A stretch of 64,000 nt of DNA from Rhodothermia bacterium (GTDB lineage: Bacteria > Bacteroidota > Rhodothermia > Rhodothermales > UBA2364): positions 1 through 64,000 of the forward strand of contig JAFLBZ010000013.1 in assembly GCA_017303715.1 (NCBI GenBank). The letters are read 5' to 3'. The translations under genes and the position numbers were made by a program. This document shows positions 25,674 to 34,818 of this stretch, piece by piece (the stretch's first letter is position 1; every line of letters begins with the position of its first letter). Below the pieces are notes generated by a model that made no database searches, had not been told where the DNA came from, and saw only the letters and a program-made list of their open reading frames with translations.

Positions 25674-27179
25674 TTAAAGCAGCCAAAGATAGCATAGACC
25701 ACCAAGTATTCCACCAAAAAAAGTATTGGCCATATTTACACGGTCATTATTGATCCAAGTATAGCCACTGATAAGCCGATTTTCCAATTCGCCTGTATGT
25801 CGTCTTTCCACTTCAACGCCGGATGGATCGAGATACCTTGCCTGCACCGTTCCGCCCAAAATACTATCGAACAGCATGGCGGCAAAGCCTGCACCAATGA
25901 CAATCGCAGCACCATGTAAAAAACTTGCTTCACCCAGGAAAGCGGCGGCGGAAAGCCAAACCACACTTGCCCCAGTAAAAGCGCCTAAGCTTCCGGCAAC
26001 AGAGATGCCCCCTGAAATGCCCGGTAAAGCCGCCCTAAAGGTGGGGAGTTGCCAGGTTTTCCCTTGAAAGTATCCCCCAATTTCTGTCCCCCAAGTGTCT
26101 GCAGCGGCGGCGGCAAAAGAGGCCACATAAGCCCAATAGAAAACCTCTTGCTGAAAGAAAATATAGCAAACCAACATGGCCCATGCAAAACCACCATTCG
26201 CATAAACTTGTCCCGCATCTCGAAGCGAACTTTTCTCATTCTTCCCTTCGATGAGTGCTTTCCGTTGTTTGCCCCATTTAGACAACAAACTGGAAAGGAT
26301 GAAGAACGTCACGCCCGGTAAACTCCACTTCCATTCCCCAAACCCAAAAACCGTAATCCCCAATAAAGCTACGGCGAAAGCGCCAGAAACGTCCAGAAAA
26401 TGTAAGCGCCAAGCAGCATACGCAAACCCAATACCCACCAAAACCGAAAAAGCCAGATAATAGGCCAATCCATGATGATGGTTGATAAATACCAAGACCG
26501 TAAGAGCCGCCACAACCATAAAGAAATTGTCCCAACCGTCTCGACCTAATGCCTCTGCGAGCGTTGTCGTGATTGCCGTCGTAAAAGCGGTCAGCAAAAT
26601 GGTGTCCCAACCCCACGTTAGGTGAAAACCATGCAGGTACAGGCAAATCAGCACCAATAAAAAAGCAGACAATGCAAAGGAGACAGAACCGGCTACCGAC
26701 TTCTTGGCTCCGGCAACTTGGTATGGAATAGGTTTATAAAGACCCATACCCACCCAAGAAGCAAGTGGATCGGAAAAGGAAAGGACTAAAAACGTACACT
26801 GAATCGCGAAAATCCGCCCCTCGTCTGGACTCCAACTCGTCAGAAGGGCGAAGAGTAGGGCTAATGGAAAGGTTACAGTCCCCCAACTTTTTCTAGAAAT
26901 ACCGTGCATCCCCAAGAACCATTTCCGTTGTACAGCGACAAAATTGGCAACGACAAAGAGAAAAGCTAAAACATAAATCCAAAGCGGGCTTTCAAAAAGC
27001 ATGGGCGAGAGTACAACAAACAAGCCTGTAAACGCATGTATAAGGCGACGTGTAACCTCGGCAGAAATATTAAGACGGGTATTCAACCATTCACCTATAC
27101 TTACTAAGCCCAATAAAAACAAGAGACAAGAGAGGAAGATCGGGAGATCCGTCCACACTTCAGAACCCGAATTAAGCAT
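25674..27179 (-). CDS. Two-domain isoprenoid-alcohol kinase-like membrane protein (VTE5/SEC59-like plus DUF92/VTE6-like)
   Basis: A 501-residue protein with about 12 spans. Residues 1-200 resemble the dolichol/phytol kinase group: SAEVTRRLIHAFTGLF near the start and FSDPLASWVGMGLYK with GAKKSVAGS. Residues 245-501 are a DUF92 domain: SAWR-like start AAWRLHFLDVSGA, then SFAAAAADTWGTEIG, SGGISVAGSLGAFTG and a C-terminal NNDRVNMANTFFGG. In plants and cyanobacteria the first type phosphorylates phytol and the second adds another phosphate to phytyl phosphate. Both steps in one chain would recycle a prenyl alcohol to its diphosphate. The pathway assignment is inference; the domain pair is seen. 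Confidence 0.8.
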   Translation of the reverse strand: MLNSGSEVWTDLPIFLSCLLFLLGLVSIGEWLNTRLNISAEVTRRLIHAFTGLFVVLSPMLFESPLWIYVLAFLFVVANFVAVQRKWFLGMHGISRKSWGTVTFPLALLFALLTSWSPDEGRIFAIQCTFLVLSFSDPLASWVGMGLYKPIPYQVAGAKKSVAGSVSFALSAFLLVLICLYLHGFHLTWGWDTILLTAFTTAITTTLAEALGRDGWDNFFMVVAALTVLVFINHHHGLAYYLAFSVLVGIGFAYAAWRLHFLDVSGAFAVALLGITVFGFGEWKWSLPGVTFFILSSLLSKWGKQRKALIEGKNEKSSLRDAGQVYANGGFAWAMLVCYIFFQQEVFYWAYVASFAAAAADTWGTEIGGYFQGKTWQLPTFRAALPGISGGISVAGSLGAFTGASVVWLSAAAFLGEASFLHGAAIVIGAGFAAMLFDSILGGTVQARYLDPSGVEVERRHTGELENRLISGYTWINNDRVNMANTFFGGILGGLCYLWLL

Positions 27180-27394
27180 ACAAAAACAGTTCGACAGAAT
27201 GCATGGGGGAGTGGTGGTCTAACCCTAAAATACAAATCCCTCCTTCAATTGCCAAGTAACCATGAAGCAGGTCTGGATTGTTTTTTTCGGGATGATTGTA
27301 CTTTCGTGTTGTATTTCATAGATTAGAGTGGCCAATTATGCTGCCCTAATTAAATATTTCGGCGTCCAACCGTTCCGGTAGCCTTAAGACTTCC

Positions 27395-28447
27395 ATGTCA
27401 AAATTTGTACACAACGCCATTTATCGCCTTAGCGACGCCTTAGCAGCATCGCTACATGATGAGCAGGCGCGTGCGACTCAAGCAGTCCAGCCCGCTCCGA
27501 TACCCCAATCTACGCTGGACAACCTAAGCGAATTGGACAACCTCTTTCCGCGTCCTAGCGAGGCGTTGACGTTGGGGGATGCCCATACACAAGCACAGGA
27601 TATTGTGCCACCGCCACTGCCTACAGAATGGAATACGACCACTTTTCCGGATGCGCCATCACTTTCCTCAACAGTACCCACATTTCCTCCAACACCGCCA
27701 ATTACTGTTGCTGAACCAATGGAAGATCCGGTTTATCCTCCCATAAACGTGTTACCCGAAAATCCCATGCCAGACACCACAATTCCTGCTTATCCATCAC
27801 CCAATTCCGGGCCTGAAGTGGACTTGAATGAATACCCCGACGCTGTAAACTATAATACAGGTAATCCGAGTATCCCACAAGCGCCCTCCACAACCTCAAT
27901 ACCGGTAAATGTACCCTCCGGCCCCTTCGGAAGACCCTATGCGCTGCCGGAAGTAACGTATCAAACAGAAGGTGAAATGATCAATGAGGTGGTAGATCCG
28001 GGTTGGCGGAACAAAAAAAGTTGGATGTACTCGGCCTTGATCTCTTTGGCCGGTGTAGCTGGGATAGCGGCATTGGTTGTCTATGCTTACCTGACCTTAA
28101 ATTATTATAGCCTCGCCCTTGCGATCACAGGAACGGGTGTGATTGCTTTCTTTACGACATTGTTTGCCGCAAATCGGCTCTCAAACTCGTCTGACTTAGA
28201 CAAAGGGGAATACCGAAAAGCCATTACAACATCGTTTATTTTGGTTTATTTCTTGCTTATTGGCGCTAAAACCGCAACCGATACCCTTGAAACAAGCCAA
28301 ATACAGTTGGGAACACTCCTTGATCAGTTTACCTATTTGGTTGGGATGATTGTGGGATTTTACTTCACATCAAGCATCGTTCGAGATTGGCGACAGACCG
28401 ATTTGGATGCCGGAGACTTGCCATATTCTGAGGGCGAGGGTGGCTAA
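27395..28447 (+). CDS. Hypothetical membrane protein with proline-rich N-terminal half
   Basis: A 350-residue protein. Residues 1-55 are helical, 60-195 are dominated by Pro, Thr, Asn and Ser (many PPTPP-like stretches), and 205-325 hold four spans beginning at SWMYSALISLAGVAG. The C-terminal tail is acidic and Gly-rich. I do not recognise a family. The proline-rich stretch, being N-terminal to all spans, could lie on either side of the membrane. A double terminator follows. Confidence 0.65.
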   Translation: MSKFVHNAIYRLSDALAASLHDEQARATQAVQPAPIPQSTLDNLSELDNLFPRPSEALTLGDAHTQAQDIVPPPLPTEWNTTTFPDAPSLSSTVPTFPPTPPITVAEPMEDPVYPPINVLPENPMPDTTIPAYPSPNSGPEVDLNEYPDAVNYNTGNPSIPQAPSTTSIPVNVPSGPFGRPYALPEVTYQTEGEMINEVVDPGWRNKKSWMYSALISLAGVAGIAALVVYAYLTLNYYSLALAITGTGVIAFFTTLFAANRLSNSSDLDKGEYRKAITTSFILVYFLLIGAKTATDTLETSQIQLGTLLDQFTYLVGMIVGFYFTSSIVRDWRQTDLDAGDLPYSEGEGG

Positions 28448-28469
28448 ATCCTGCAAGACAACGCAAAAA

Positions 28470-28529
28470 TGAAGCCCTTTAACAGGGGCTTTTTTGTATC
28501 CTAATAACAGGGGCTTTTTGTATCCTAAA
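28470..28529 (+). terminator. Intrinsic terminator, duplicated 3' half
   Basis: GAAGCCC pairs with GGGGCTT ahead of a T-run at 28491. The segment AACAGGGGCTTTTTTGTATC is then repeated at 28506-28524, giving a second 3' arm and T-run in tandem. Confidence 0.8.
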
Positions 28530-28766
28530 GGTCTATGGATTGGCTCCGTACTTAGATCATTCTTCATTTACCTTTTGTTTTTGGGATGGCAAGATAGGTC
28601 AAGAAGTTCCTTAACTTTATTTTCTTATTTTTACAAATAAGCCGGAGCAAAAATGGGAATCATGCGTTTTAGATACAAGTTGTTATAGAAAAGATTCCTC
28701 CGCTCCTCTCTTTTATGATCCACCAGCTATGCCGCTTTTGCCGCTTAGCTTTTTTGTCATTCGGAA
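28530..28766. other. Intergenic region without recognised feature
   Basis: I see no gene, repeat or clear promoter here. The stretch is moderately AT-rich (TTTTCTTATTTTTACAAATA around 28620). Confidence 0.5.
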
Positions 28767-28979
28767 ATGCAAAAACCCGAAAAGTTGACTTTTTTTGCTG
28801 GCCTATCCTTTGGGGTATTTATAACCGCCATGTACATCGGGGTTGGTGTATTTGTCTGGTTGTTTAACAGCAAACTGAAGATGATGTCGCCCGATATTGC
28901 ACCTTGGGTAAGCGGCTTGTTTATCGTTTATGGTTGCATCAGAGGCTTCAGGGTCTATCGGGACTTTACACAGCGATAG
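28767..28979 (+). CDS. Small two-span membrane protein
   Basis: A 70-residue protein with two hydrophobic helices (about 8-34 and 44-62), a KLKMMSPDIAPW loop and a basic tail RGFRVYRDFTQR. Small proteins of this type occur just upstream of PstS-like lipoprotein and TPR genes in other Bacteroidota, which supports a real gene. Function unknown. Confidence 0.65.
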   Translation: MQKPEKLTFFAGLSFGVFITAMYIGVGVFVWLFNSKLKMMSPDIAPWVSGLFIVYGCIRGFRVYRDFTQR

Positions 28980-29106
28980 CCGCCAAACAACAACGAAAGC
29001 CCACCATACGAAGAGACAATAAAATAAAAATCAATACGTTTCTGGCTTGCGTATCTTCCAGAGGTGTTCTGGAAAATGTCCACAACCAAAACCTATAAGG
29101 CTTGCG

Positions 29107-30042
29107 ATGAAACGAGTTATTTGGATACTACTTTTGATGCCCTTTGTCTTCCTCGGTTGTACAAAGAAAGAGGAAGGTGTGGTTTTAGACACCATGACAA
29201 GTGGTAAAGTCAAAATTGTGGTGGATGAATCCTATAAACCTATTTTTGATACCCAGTTGGATGTCTTTCACTCGGATTATCCTGCTGCAAAAATCACCCC
29301 AATTTACCTCCCTGAAGCCGAGATGATGAACAAGTTTCTTGCGAGTGATTCGCTCCATGTTGCTGTTGTCTCTCGTGAACTAACGGCACAAGAAAAACAA
29401 TACTTTGAGAAAATAAAAGTAGTACCCATCATCACCAAAGTTGCCAAAGATGCCATTGCACTTGTGGTTCATCCCTCGATGGGAGAGGTAAGCCTGACCG
29501 TTTCGCAATTAAAAGATATTTTCTCCGGAAAAATCCGTTCTTGGAGTGGCGTGGGCGCAAAAGGTGGCGACATAAAGGTGGTCTTTGATAACCCCAACTC
29601 CAGTTCAGCTCGGTATATCTCCGAACAGTTCACGGGAGGTGGAAAACTGCCAGACAATATTTTTGCCACGAAACAGACCTCAGATGTCTTAAATTATGTC
29701 GCAGAGAATGTGGGCGTGTTGGGCGTTATTGGGGTAAATTGGATTAGTGATTTGGATGACCCGACCAACCCTTCTTTCTCTAAAAAAATTGAAGTTGTTG
29801 CAGTAGCCAAATCGGAAGGCGAGGAGTATTTTAAGCCCTACCAAGCCTACATTGCGCGTAAAGACTACCCGTTAACGCGGGAAGTTTCGGTCATTAGTCG
29901 TGAAGGCCGGAGTGGATTGGGAAAAGGTTTCTCCTTTTTTGTGGCTTCAGATAAAGGACAGCGCATCATTCTAAAGTCTGGTTTGGTTCCTGCCACAGCT
30001 CCTCTGCGGCTTATTAAAGCCAAAAATGAATCCCCTTATTAA
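29107..30042 (+). CDS. PstS-like phosphate-binding lipoprotein
   Basis: About 311 residues from the ATG at 29107; a longer frame begins at 29047. The signal ends in a lipobox (VFLGC, then TKKEEG), so the protein should be lipidated. The PBP-like fold shows DESYKPIFDTQLDVF, LSDIFSGK-type LKDIFSGKIRSW and an SSSARYI segment matching the phosphate-binding loop of PstS. No pstCAB genes are present. Together with the adjacent TPR gene this resembles the Bacteroidota arrangement linked to TonB/ExbBD systems rather than a phosphate transporter operon. Confidence 0.85.
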   Translation: MKRVIWILLLMPFVFLGCTKKEEGVVLDTMTSGKVKIVVDESYKPIFDTQLDVFHSDYPAAKITPIYLPEAEMMNKFLASDSLHVAVVSRELTAQEKQYFEKIKVVPIITKVAKDAIALVVHPSMGEVSLTVSQLKDIFSGKIRSWSGVGAKGGDIKVVFDNPNSSSARYISEQFTGGGKLPDNIFATKQTSDVLNYVAENVGVLGVIGVNWISDLDDPTNPSFSKKIEVVAVAKSEGEEYFKPYQAYIARKDYPLTREVSVISREGRSGLGKGFSFFVASDKGQRIILKSGLVPATAPLRLIKAKNESPY

Positions 30043-30115
30043 TTAAACAAACCTTGTTAACTAAACAGCCTTTGTATTTTTTGGATTTTTAGTCATCCTT
30101 AACCCCAATAAACAC

Positions 30116-31849
30116 ATGGACAACATCAAAGCGTTCACAAAAAGCCTTCTAACCTTTCTTGTATTTTGGCTGGCCGTTCATCCGGTAGCGGCACAGTCGT
30201 TAAGCGAAGCCGAAAAGTTGCTGAGCTACGACCGTACCGAGGAGGCCATCACCATGCTGAAGTCTTTGGGTCAGGCATCCCCCGCTGATGTCCCGACGAA
30301 CTTCGCTTTAGGAAAAGCCTTGTTGAACAATGGTGATCGCGATGGTGCAATTGCCGTATTCCAACAACTGGCTTCTGGCGCACCCAACACGGCTGGTCAA
30401 TTACTTGGCGCAGCTCAAATTCTAATCTTGAATGGCAATGCCGCTGGAGCCAAAGCCAACTTAGATAAAACTGCACGCTTGGCAAAAAAAGATGCTGTAT
30501 TGATGCGCATTATTGGGGAGTCTTTGCTTTTGGGAGACAAACCAGACCCCACTTTTGCACTGACCTTCTTGGAAAAAGCACGAAGCATGGCCAAAACCGA
30601 TCCAGCGGTGTATAAGGCGATGGCGGATGCTTATGATGGCCAAAACAACGCTGGGAAGGCCGTTACGCAATGGGAATATGTTATGCAATATGCCCCCAAC
30701 GACCCTATCCCGCACTATGAAGTGGGCAAAATCTGGCAAAGAGCGAAAAACAGCGATATGGCCATTGCTTCCTACACCAAAGCCAGTGCTTTAGACCCAA
30801 AGTTCATTAATCCCTTGCGCCGTATCCGAGACTTGTATTATGACAACAACCAATGGGCCGGAACTTTGGAAGTTTCTGAAAAAATTGTTGCTACAGGTTA
30901 TGCAGACTTTGAAGACTGGCGCCCCTATGTAGAAGCGTCCTATTTCTCGCGTAATTGGGACACCTTGGTTCGGATTCTGCCGGGGGTTATTGAAAAATAT
31001 CCCGATGAAAATTACCTCTGGCGTTTGTTGGGCTATGCACAATTTGAAAAGAGCAACTACCAAGCCGCATTGGATGCCATGAACACCTTTTTCCCAAAAC
31101 AAGACCCTGAAAAAATTCTTGTTTCGGACTATGACTATACCGCTAAGATTTACGAAAGACTTGGGGCCGACTCTACCGCTGCTACCTACTACGAAAAAGT
31201 AGTAGAAATGGAACCAGAGACCAGAAAAGACCTCAATGGAGCCATTGCCAGTATCTATTTCAAAAAAAGAAAATGGGACAAAGCAGGGCATTACTTCTTG
31301 CGGAAGATTCAAACCTCGCCTGAAGTAAAAGACCAAGATGTGCTCTTATTGGGTTATTGCTATTTCTATGAGCAAAAATATCCTCAAGCAGATAGCACCT
31401 TCGGTAAAGTTGCAGAAATGCGCCCAGACTTGCCCGCAGCACCTTATTGGCAAGGTTATACCAAACAAATCCAAGAGGATAACCATAACCGTGCTAATAA
31501 ACTAACCGATGAGATGGAAGGCTTTAAAATTGGGGCGGCCAAGGCTTCGTTTGATAAATTCATCGAATTGGCACAGGCCGACCCGACAAAGTACAAGTCG
31601 CAATTTACCCGCGCTTATCGGTACTTGATCTCGTACTACGGGGTCCAGAAGGACTTGGACAATACAAAGGCATACATCAATAAGTATCTCGCGGAAATTG
31701 ATCCGAACAATGCCTTCTACAAAGAACTTCTGGGCAACCTAAACCAATACGGCTTCCAAACAACCGTTCAAGTTCCCAAAACGCCAACAACATCCAAAAC
31801 CCCAGCAGGTGGGAAAAATACTTCAAAAACCAATGGCAAAGGCAAATAA
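30116..31849 (+). CDS. Tetratricopeptide repeat protein, secreted
   Basis: A 577-residue protein with a signal peptide (cut near VAAQ, about 27). TPR-like helical pairs run through most of it, for example NFALGKALLNNGDRDGAI and HYEVGKIWQRAKNSDMAI and YYEKVVEMEPET. The last 35 residues are a Lys/Thr/Gly/Pro-rich disordered tail. It lies 73 bases after the PstS-like gene and 26 before the FmdB-like gene, so the three are probably one transcript. Confidence 0.85.
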   Translation: MDNIKAFTKSLLTFLVFWLAVHPVAAQSLSEAEKLLSYDRTEEAITMLKSLGQASPADVPTNFALGKALLNNGDRDGAIAVFQQLASGAPNTAGQLLGAAQILILNGNAAGAKANLDKTARLAKKDAVLMRIIGESLLLGDKPDPTFALTFLEKARSMAKTDPAVYKAMADAYDGQNNAGKAVTQWEYVMQYAPNDPIPHYEVGKIWQRAKNSDMAIASYTKASALDPKFINPLRRIRDLYYDNNQWAGTLEVSEKIVATGYADFEDWRPYVEASYFSRNWDTLVRILPGVIEKYPDENYLWRLLGYAQFEKSNYQAALDAMNTFFPKQDPEKILVSDYDYTAKIYERLGADSTAATYYEKVVEMEPETRKDLNGAIASIYFKKRKWDKAGHYFLRKIQTSPEVKDQDVLLLGYCYFYEQKYPQADSTFGKVAEMRPDLPAAPYWQGYTKQIQEDNHNRANKLTDEMEGFKIGAAKASFDKFIELAQADPTKYKSQFTRAYRYLISYYGVQKDLDNTKAYINKYLAEIDPNNAFYKELLGNLNQYGFQTTVQVPKTPTTSKTPAGGKNTSKTNGKGK

Positions 31850-31875
31850 GACCATTAACATAAACCGTTGTTGTT

Positions 31876-32094
31876 ATGCCGATTTATGAGTATCGCAGGG
31901 AGGATGGGACAACCTTTGAGGTAAAACAATCCATCACGGAGCCGGCGCTCGAAACGTGTCCGGAAACAGGGCAGACCGTGAAAAGAATCATTAATGGCTC
32001 TGGTCTGATCTTTAAAGGGAGTGGGTTTTATCTTACCGATTATGCCCGTACAGGAAGCAAAAACGAAGTGACCGCAAGCCCCTCCAGCGAATGA
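31876..32094 (+). CDS. FmdB family protein with degenerate zinc ribbon
   Basis: A 72-residue protein. The start MPIYEYR and the later GSGLIFKGSGFYLTDYAR are the conserved FmdB frame. The family normally carries two CxxC knuckles; here the first reads EYRREDGTTFE and the second TCPETGQTV, so only one of four cysteines is left. Zinc binding in the usual way is not possible. The rest of the fold is conserved, so this is a lineage variant rather than a decayed gene. Confidence 0.85.
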   Translation: MPIYEYRREDGTTFEVKQSITEPALETCPETGQTVKRIINGSGLIFKGSGFYLTDYARTGSKNEVTASPSSE

Positions 32095-32104
32095 TGATCT
32101 GAAT

Positions 32105-32136
32105 GAAGCCCCGTTTTACCGACGGGGCTTTTTTTG
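32105..32136 (+). terminator. Intrinsic terminator after the FmdB-like gene
   Basis: AAGCCCCG pairs with CGGGGCTT across a 9-base loop, followed by a T-run to 32135. Confidence 0.93.
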
Positions 32137-32250
32137 TTTAAGGCTTAAGAGGAACTCACGGAATGGTATCATAGATAGAAATTAGACTAATCTTCAAAGA
32201 GCTAATCCCTTTAATAGCAATAACATATTTGGTTGTGCCTGCCCTGATTC

Positions 32251-32343
32251 GCGGCGTTGCAACATGCTTTCTGGTATGAAATTAACCTCATGCTTCAGCT
32301 TGGGGTTTCGTGTAACTGTCCCAATCGCAGGCTTTAGCCATGA
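32251..32343 (+). repeat. Dispersed 93-bp repeat, copy A
   Basis: This 93-base stretch aligns without gaps to the reverse complement of 43507-43599, with about 71 of 93 positions identical. The best-conserved parts are CATGCTTCAGC-TGGGGTT and GGCTTTAGCCATGA. It lies in the 380-base gap between the FmdB-like gene's terminator and the VIT/vWA gene. Apart from it and the terminator I see nothing in that gap. Confidence 0.7.
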
Positions 32344-32474
32344 AAAAGAAGGCATGTCGTTTAATAGTAATGATTTAAAATCTAACATTCACGTTTGTTT
32401 AAGGAAGTGGGCAATATGGGCCATAGACGGCTCGTTTCTACCATACAACCATTCATTAAACACCTCTTTCTGCC

Positions 32475-34706
32475 ATGAAAAAACCTTTTCTAAAGTGCTT
32501 GTTTTTCATCCTCTTGTCGCTACCAATAGGCATACAAGCACAAATTGCCATTGAAAGCAATGATGCGCCAATGTCGCGGTCGGCGATGAACAAGCCAGAC
32601 GCCGCTTGGCGTCCATACGAAGTTAAGTCTATCGTCGTCAATACCCAATTACGGGATCAAGTCGCCGAAACACAGGTCACTCAAACCATCCACAACCCAA
32701 GTGGACGGGTGATGGAGGTAGAGCTGCTGTTTCCATTGCCGGACGGCGGGTCGGTACAAAGTTTCACGTTGATGGTTAATGGAAAAGAGATGCCCGGACG
32801 TTTATTGCCAAGGGAAGAAGCGCGGGGGATTTATGAGGAAATTGTCCGTCGTAAAAAAGACCCCGCCTTGATGGAGTATGCGGGCTACGGCTTGTATAAA
32901 ACCAGTATTTTCCCCATTCCGGCGGGCGAAGATCGGACGATAACCCTAAAATTTACCCAGCTTTGTGCAAAGGAAAAAGGCATTGTCTCGTTTGTTTATC
33001 CATTTGGCACACAGAAATTTTCCGGAGGCCGGATTGGGAAAGTCGCCTTTAAAGGGCGGATCATCTCCACAGAACCACTTAAAACCATTTATAGCCCCAC
33101 CGATCAACTCCACATAGAACGCTCCTCCAACCGTGAGGCCATTGTATCGTTCGAGGAAACCCATGTCCGCCGTGAACGCGACTTTAAGTTGACCTATACC
33201 GCCGAAGCTGGCGAAGTGGGGGCAACCGTATTAAGTTTCCGGCCAGATGATCGTCAGGATGGTTACTTTATGCTCCTTGCCACACCAGACGTCAAAACCG
33301 ATCGTAGCCGGAAAGTTTTGCCCAAAACGGTCTTGTTTGTCTTAGACCGATCTGGCTCGATGGAGGGCAAAAAATTAGAACAAGCCAAAGAAGCCTTGAA
33401 ATTTGTCCTGAATAACCTACGAGAGGGTGATTATTTTAACATTGTAGATTATGACGATGGTATCCGAACGTGGAAGCCTGCCCTTCATCCTTATAACGCC
33501 GATAACCGCCGCGAAGCCTTGCGTTATACCGAGGCCATCGAGTCGGGAGGGGGAACCAATATCCACAGCGCTCTGGAAAAGGCAATGGAGCAAATTCGGG
33601 ACAACAAACGGCCTAATTATGTATTGTTCTTGACCGACGGCTTACCCACGGCCGGCAATACGAATGAGATGCAAATTGCCGAAAATACCCGCCGCAAGAA
33701 CCAGCATCAGGCAAGGGTTTTTGCTTTTGGCGTGGGTGAAGATGTGAATGCACGGCTTTTAGACCGATTGGTAAGCGGAAATGGTGGACGTAGCGAATAC
33801 GTGAGCCTCGACGATAATTTAGAGACCAAAATCGCCTCGTTCTATGCCGGAATAACGGCTCCGTTGCTCACCAATATTAAAGTGGACATGAACAATACGG
33901 ACGTCAATCGGGCATATCCCAGTACCTTGCCTGACTTGTTTGAAGGTGGTCAGATTGTTTGGGTGGGGCGCTACGATAAATCTGGTAAGACACGGGTTAG
34001 CATTACTGGAAAAGTGGGGGACGAGACCAAAACATTCCGTTTTGAGGCCGAACTTGCCCGTGCATCGGATGGAGCCGAGCATAGTTATGTGGAAAAACTC
34101 TGGGCAACCCGCCGTATCGGAACCATTATTGATCAGATTGACCTGAATGGCCGTAGTGAAGAATTAGTGAGCGAATTGGTGAGCCTGTCTAAAAAACATG
34201 GCATTTTAACCCCTTATACCAGTTTCTTAGCCGATGAAGGGGTGGATTTCCGCGCGACGTCGGCGAATATGCAACGTGCCTATTCCGCCACCGAAGATCT
34301 TAACGAAACCTCTGGGGCTTATGCAAATGCGCAGCGTTCTGCCAAGCAAGACATGATGAACCAATCGGTGGTGACGGGCAATAAACCATTGGCCAAACGC
34401 AGTCCTATATCACCCTCATCTTCAAACCGAGGCGCTGGGGCTGCTCCCATAGTCCCCAAAGACGAAGAGACGCAACAAGAAACCTTGCAACAAGTGGGAA
34501 CCAAAACGTTCTTCCTCCGCAATGGAACATGGATAGAATCCGAAATTACGGTAGAGGAAGAAAAAACGGCGACGGTGATAAAGATGATGACCGATGAGTA
34601 TTTCACGTTTGCCCGAAACCAGACGCCAGAGGTCAATCGTTACCTAAACTTAGACCGAACAACCATCGTGAAGATTGGAAATCAGGTGTATCGGATAGAG
34701 CGATAA
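32475..34706 (+). CDS. VIT and vWA domain secreted protein
   Basis: A 743-residue protein with a signal peptide (cut near IQAQ, 23). A VIT domain spans about 45-180 (VAETQVTQTIHNPSGRVMEV, FPLPDGGSVQSFTL, ARGIYEEIVRRKKDPALMEY). A vWA domain follows from about 288 with an intact MIDAS: DRSGSMEG, a threonine in SGGGTNIHSALE, and FLTDGLPTAG. The tail is low-complexity around 620-670 and ends in a short beta-rich part. The architecture resembles inter-alpha-trypsin inhibitor heavy chain-like bacterial proteins; partners are unknown. Confidence 0.9.
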   Translation: MKKPFLKCLFFILLSLPIGIQAQIAIESNDAPMSRSAMNKPDAAWRPYEVKSIVVNTQLRDQVAETQVTQTIHNPSGRVMEVELLFPLPDGGSVQSFTLMVNGKEMPGRLLPREEARGIYEEIVRRKKDPALMEYAGYGLYKTSIFPIPAGEDRTITLKFTQLCAKEKGIVSFVYPFGTQKFSGGRIGKVAFKGRIISTEPLKTIYSPTDQLHIERSSNREAIVSFEETHVRRERDFKLTYTAEAGEVGATVLSFRPDDRQDGYFMLLATPDVKTDRSRKVLPKTVLFVLDRSGSMEGKKLEQAKEALKFVLNNLREGDYFNIVDYDDGIRTWKPALHPYNADNRREALRYTEAIESGGGTNIHSALEKAMEQIRDNKRPNYVLFLTDGLPTAGNTNEMQIAENTRRKNQHQARVFAFGVGEDVNARLLDRLVSGNGGRSEYVSLDDNLETKIASFYAGITAPLLTNIKVDMNNTDVNRAYPSTLPDLFEGGQIVWVGRYDKSGKTRVSITGKVGDETKTFRFEAELARASDGAEHSYVEKLWATRRIGTIIDQIDLNGRSEELVSELVSLSKKHGILTPYTSFLADEGVDFRATSANMQRAYSATEDLNETSGAYANAQRSAKQDMMNQSVVTGNKPLAKRSPISPSSSNRGAGAAPIVPKDEETQQETLQQVGTKTFFLRNGTWIESEITVEEEKTATVIKMMTDEYFTFARNQTPEVNRYLNLDRTTIVKIGNQVYRIER

Positions 34707-34729
34707 TTTATTTCCTTCTGACTTTTGGG

Positions 34730-34769
34730 AGCCGGAGTGGTATTTGTTTATAGCCTCCGGCTCTTTTTC
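34730..34769 (+). terminator. Intrinsic terminator after the VIT/vWA gene
   Basis: GAGCCGGAG (34730-34738) pairs with CTCCGGCTC (34756-34764), followed by T's. Confidence 0.9.
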
Positions 34770-34818
34770 TTGACGCTGCCGATGTGTATCTTCCGGCTTT
34801 CCATCCAATGTATAAACG

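Noticed and set aside
27262-27321. 19-codon frame resembling a lipoprotein signal (ends LSCCIS)
   Set aside because: It stops right after the signal-like part; no continuation in any frame, so chance or a trace of a lost gene.
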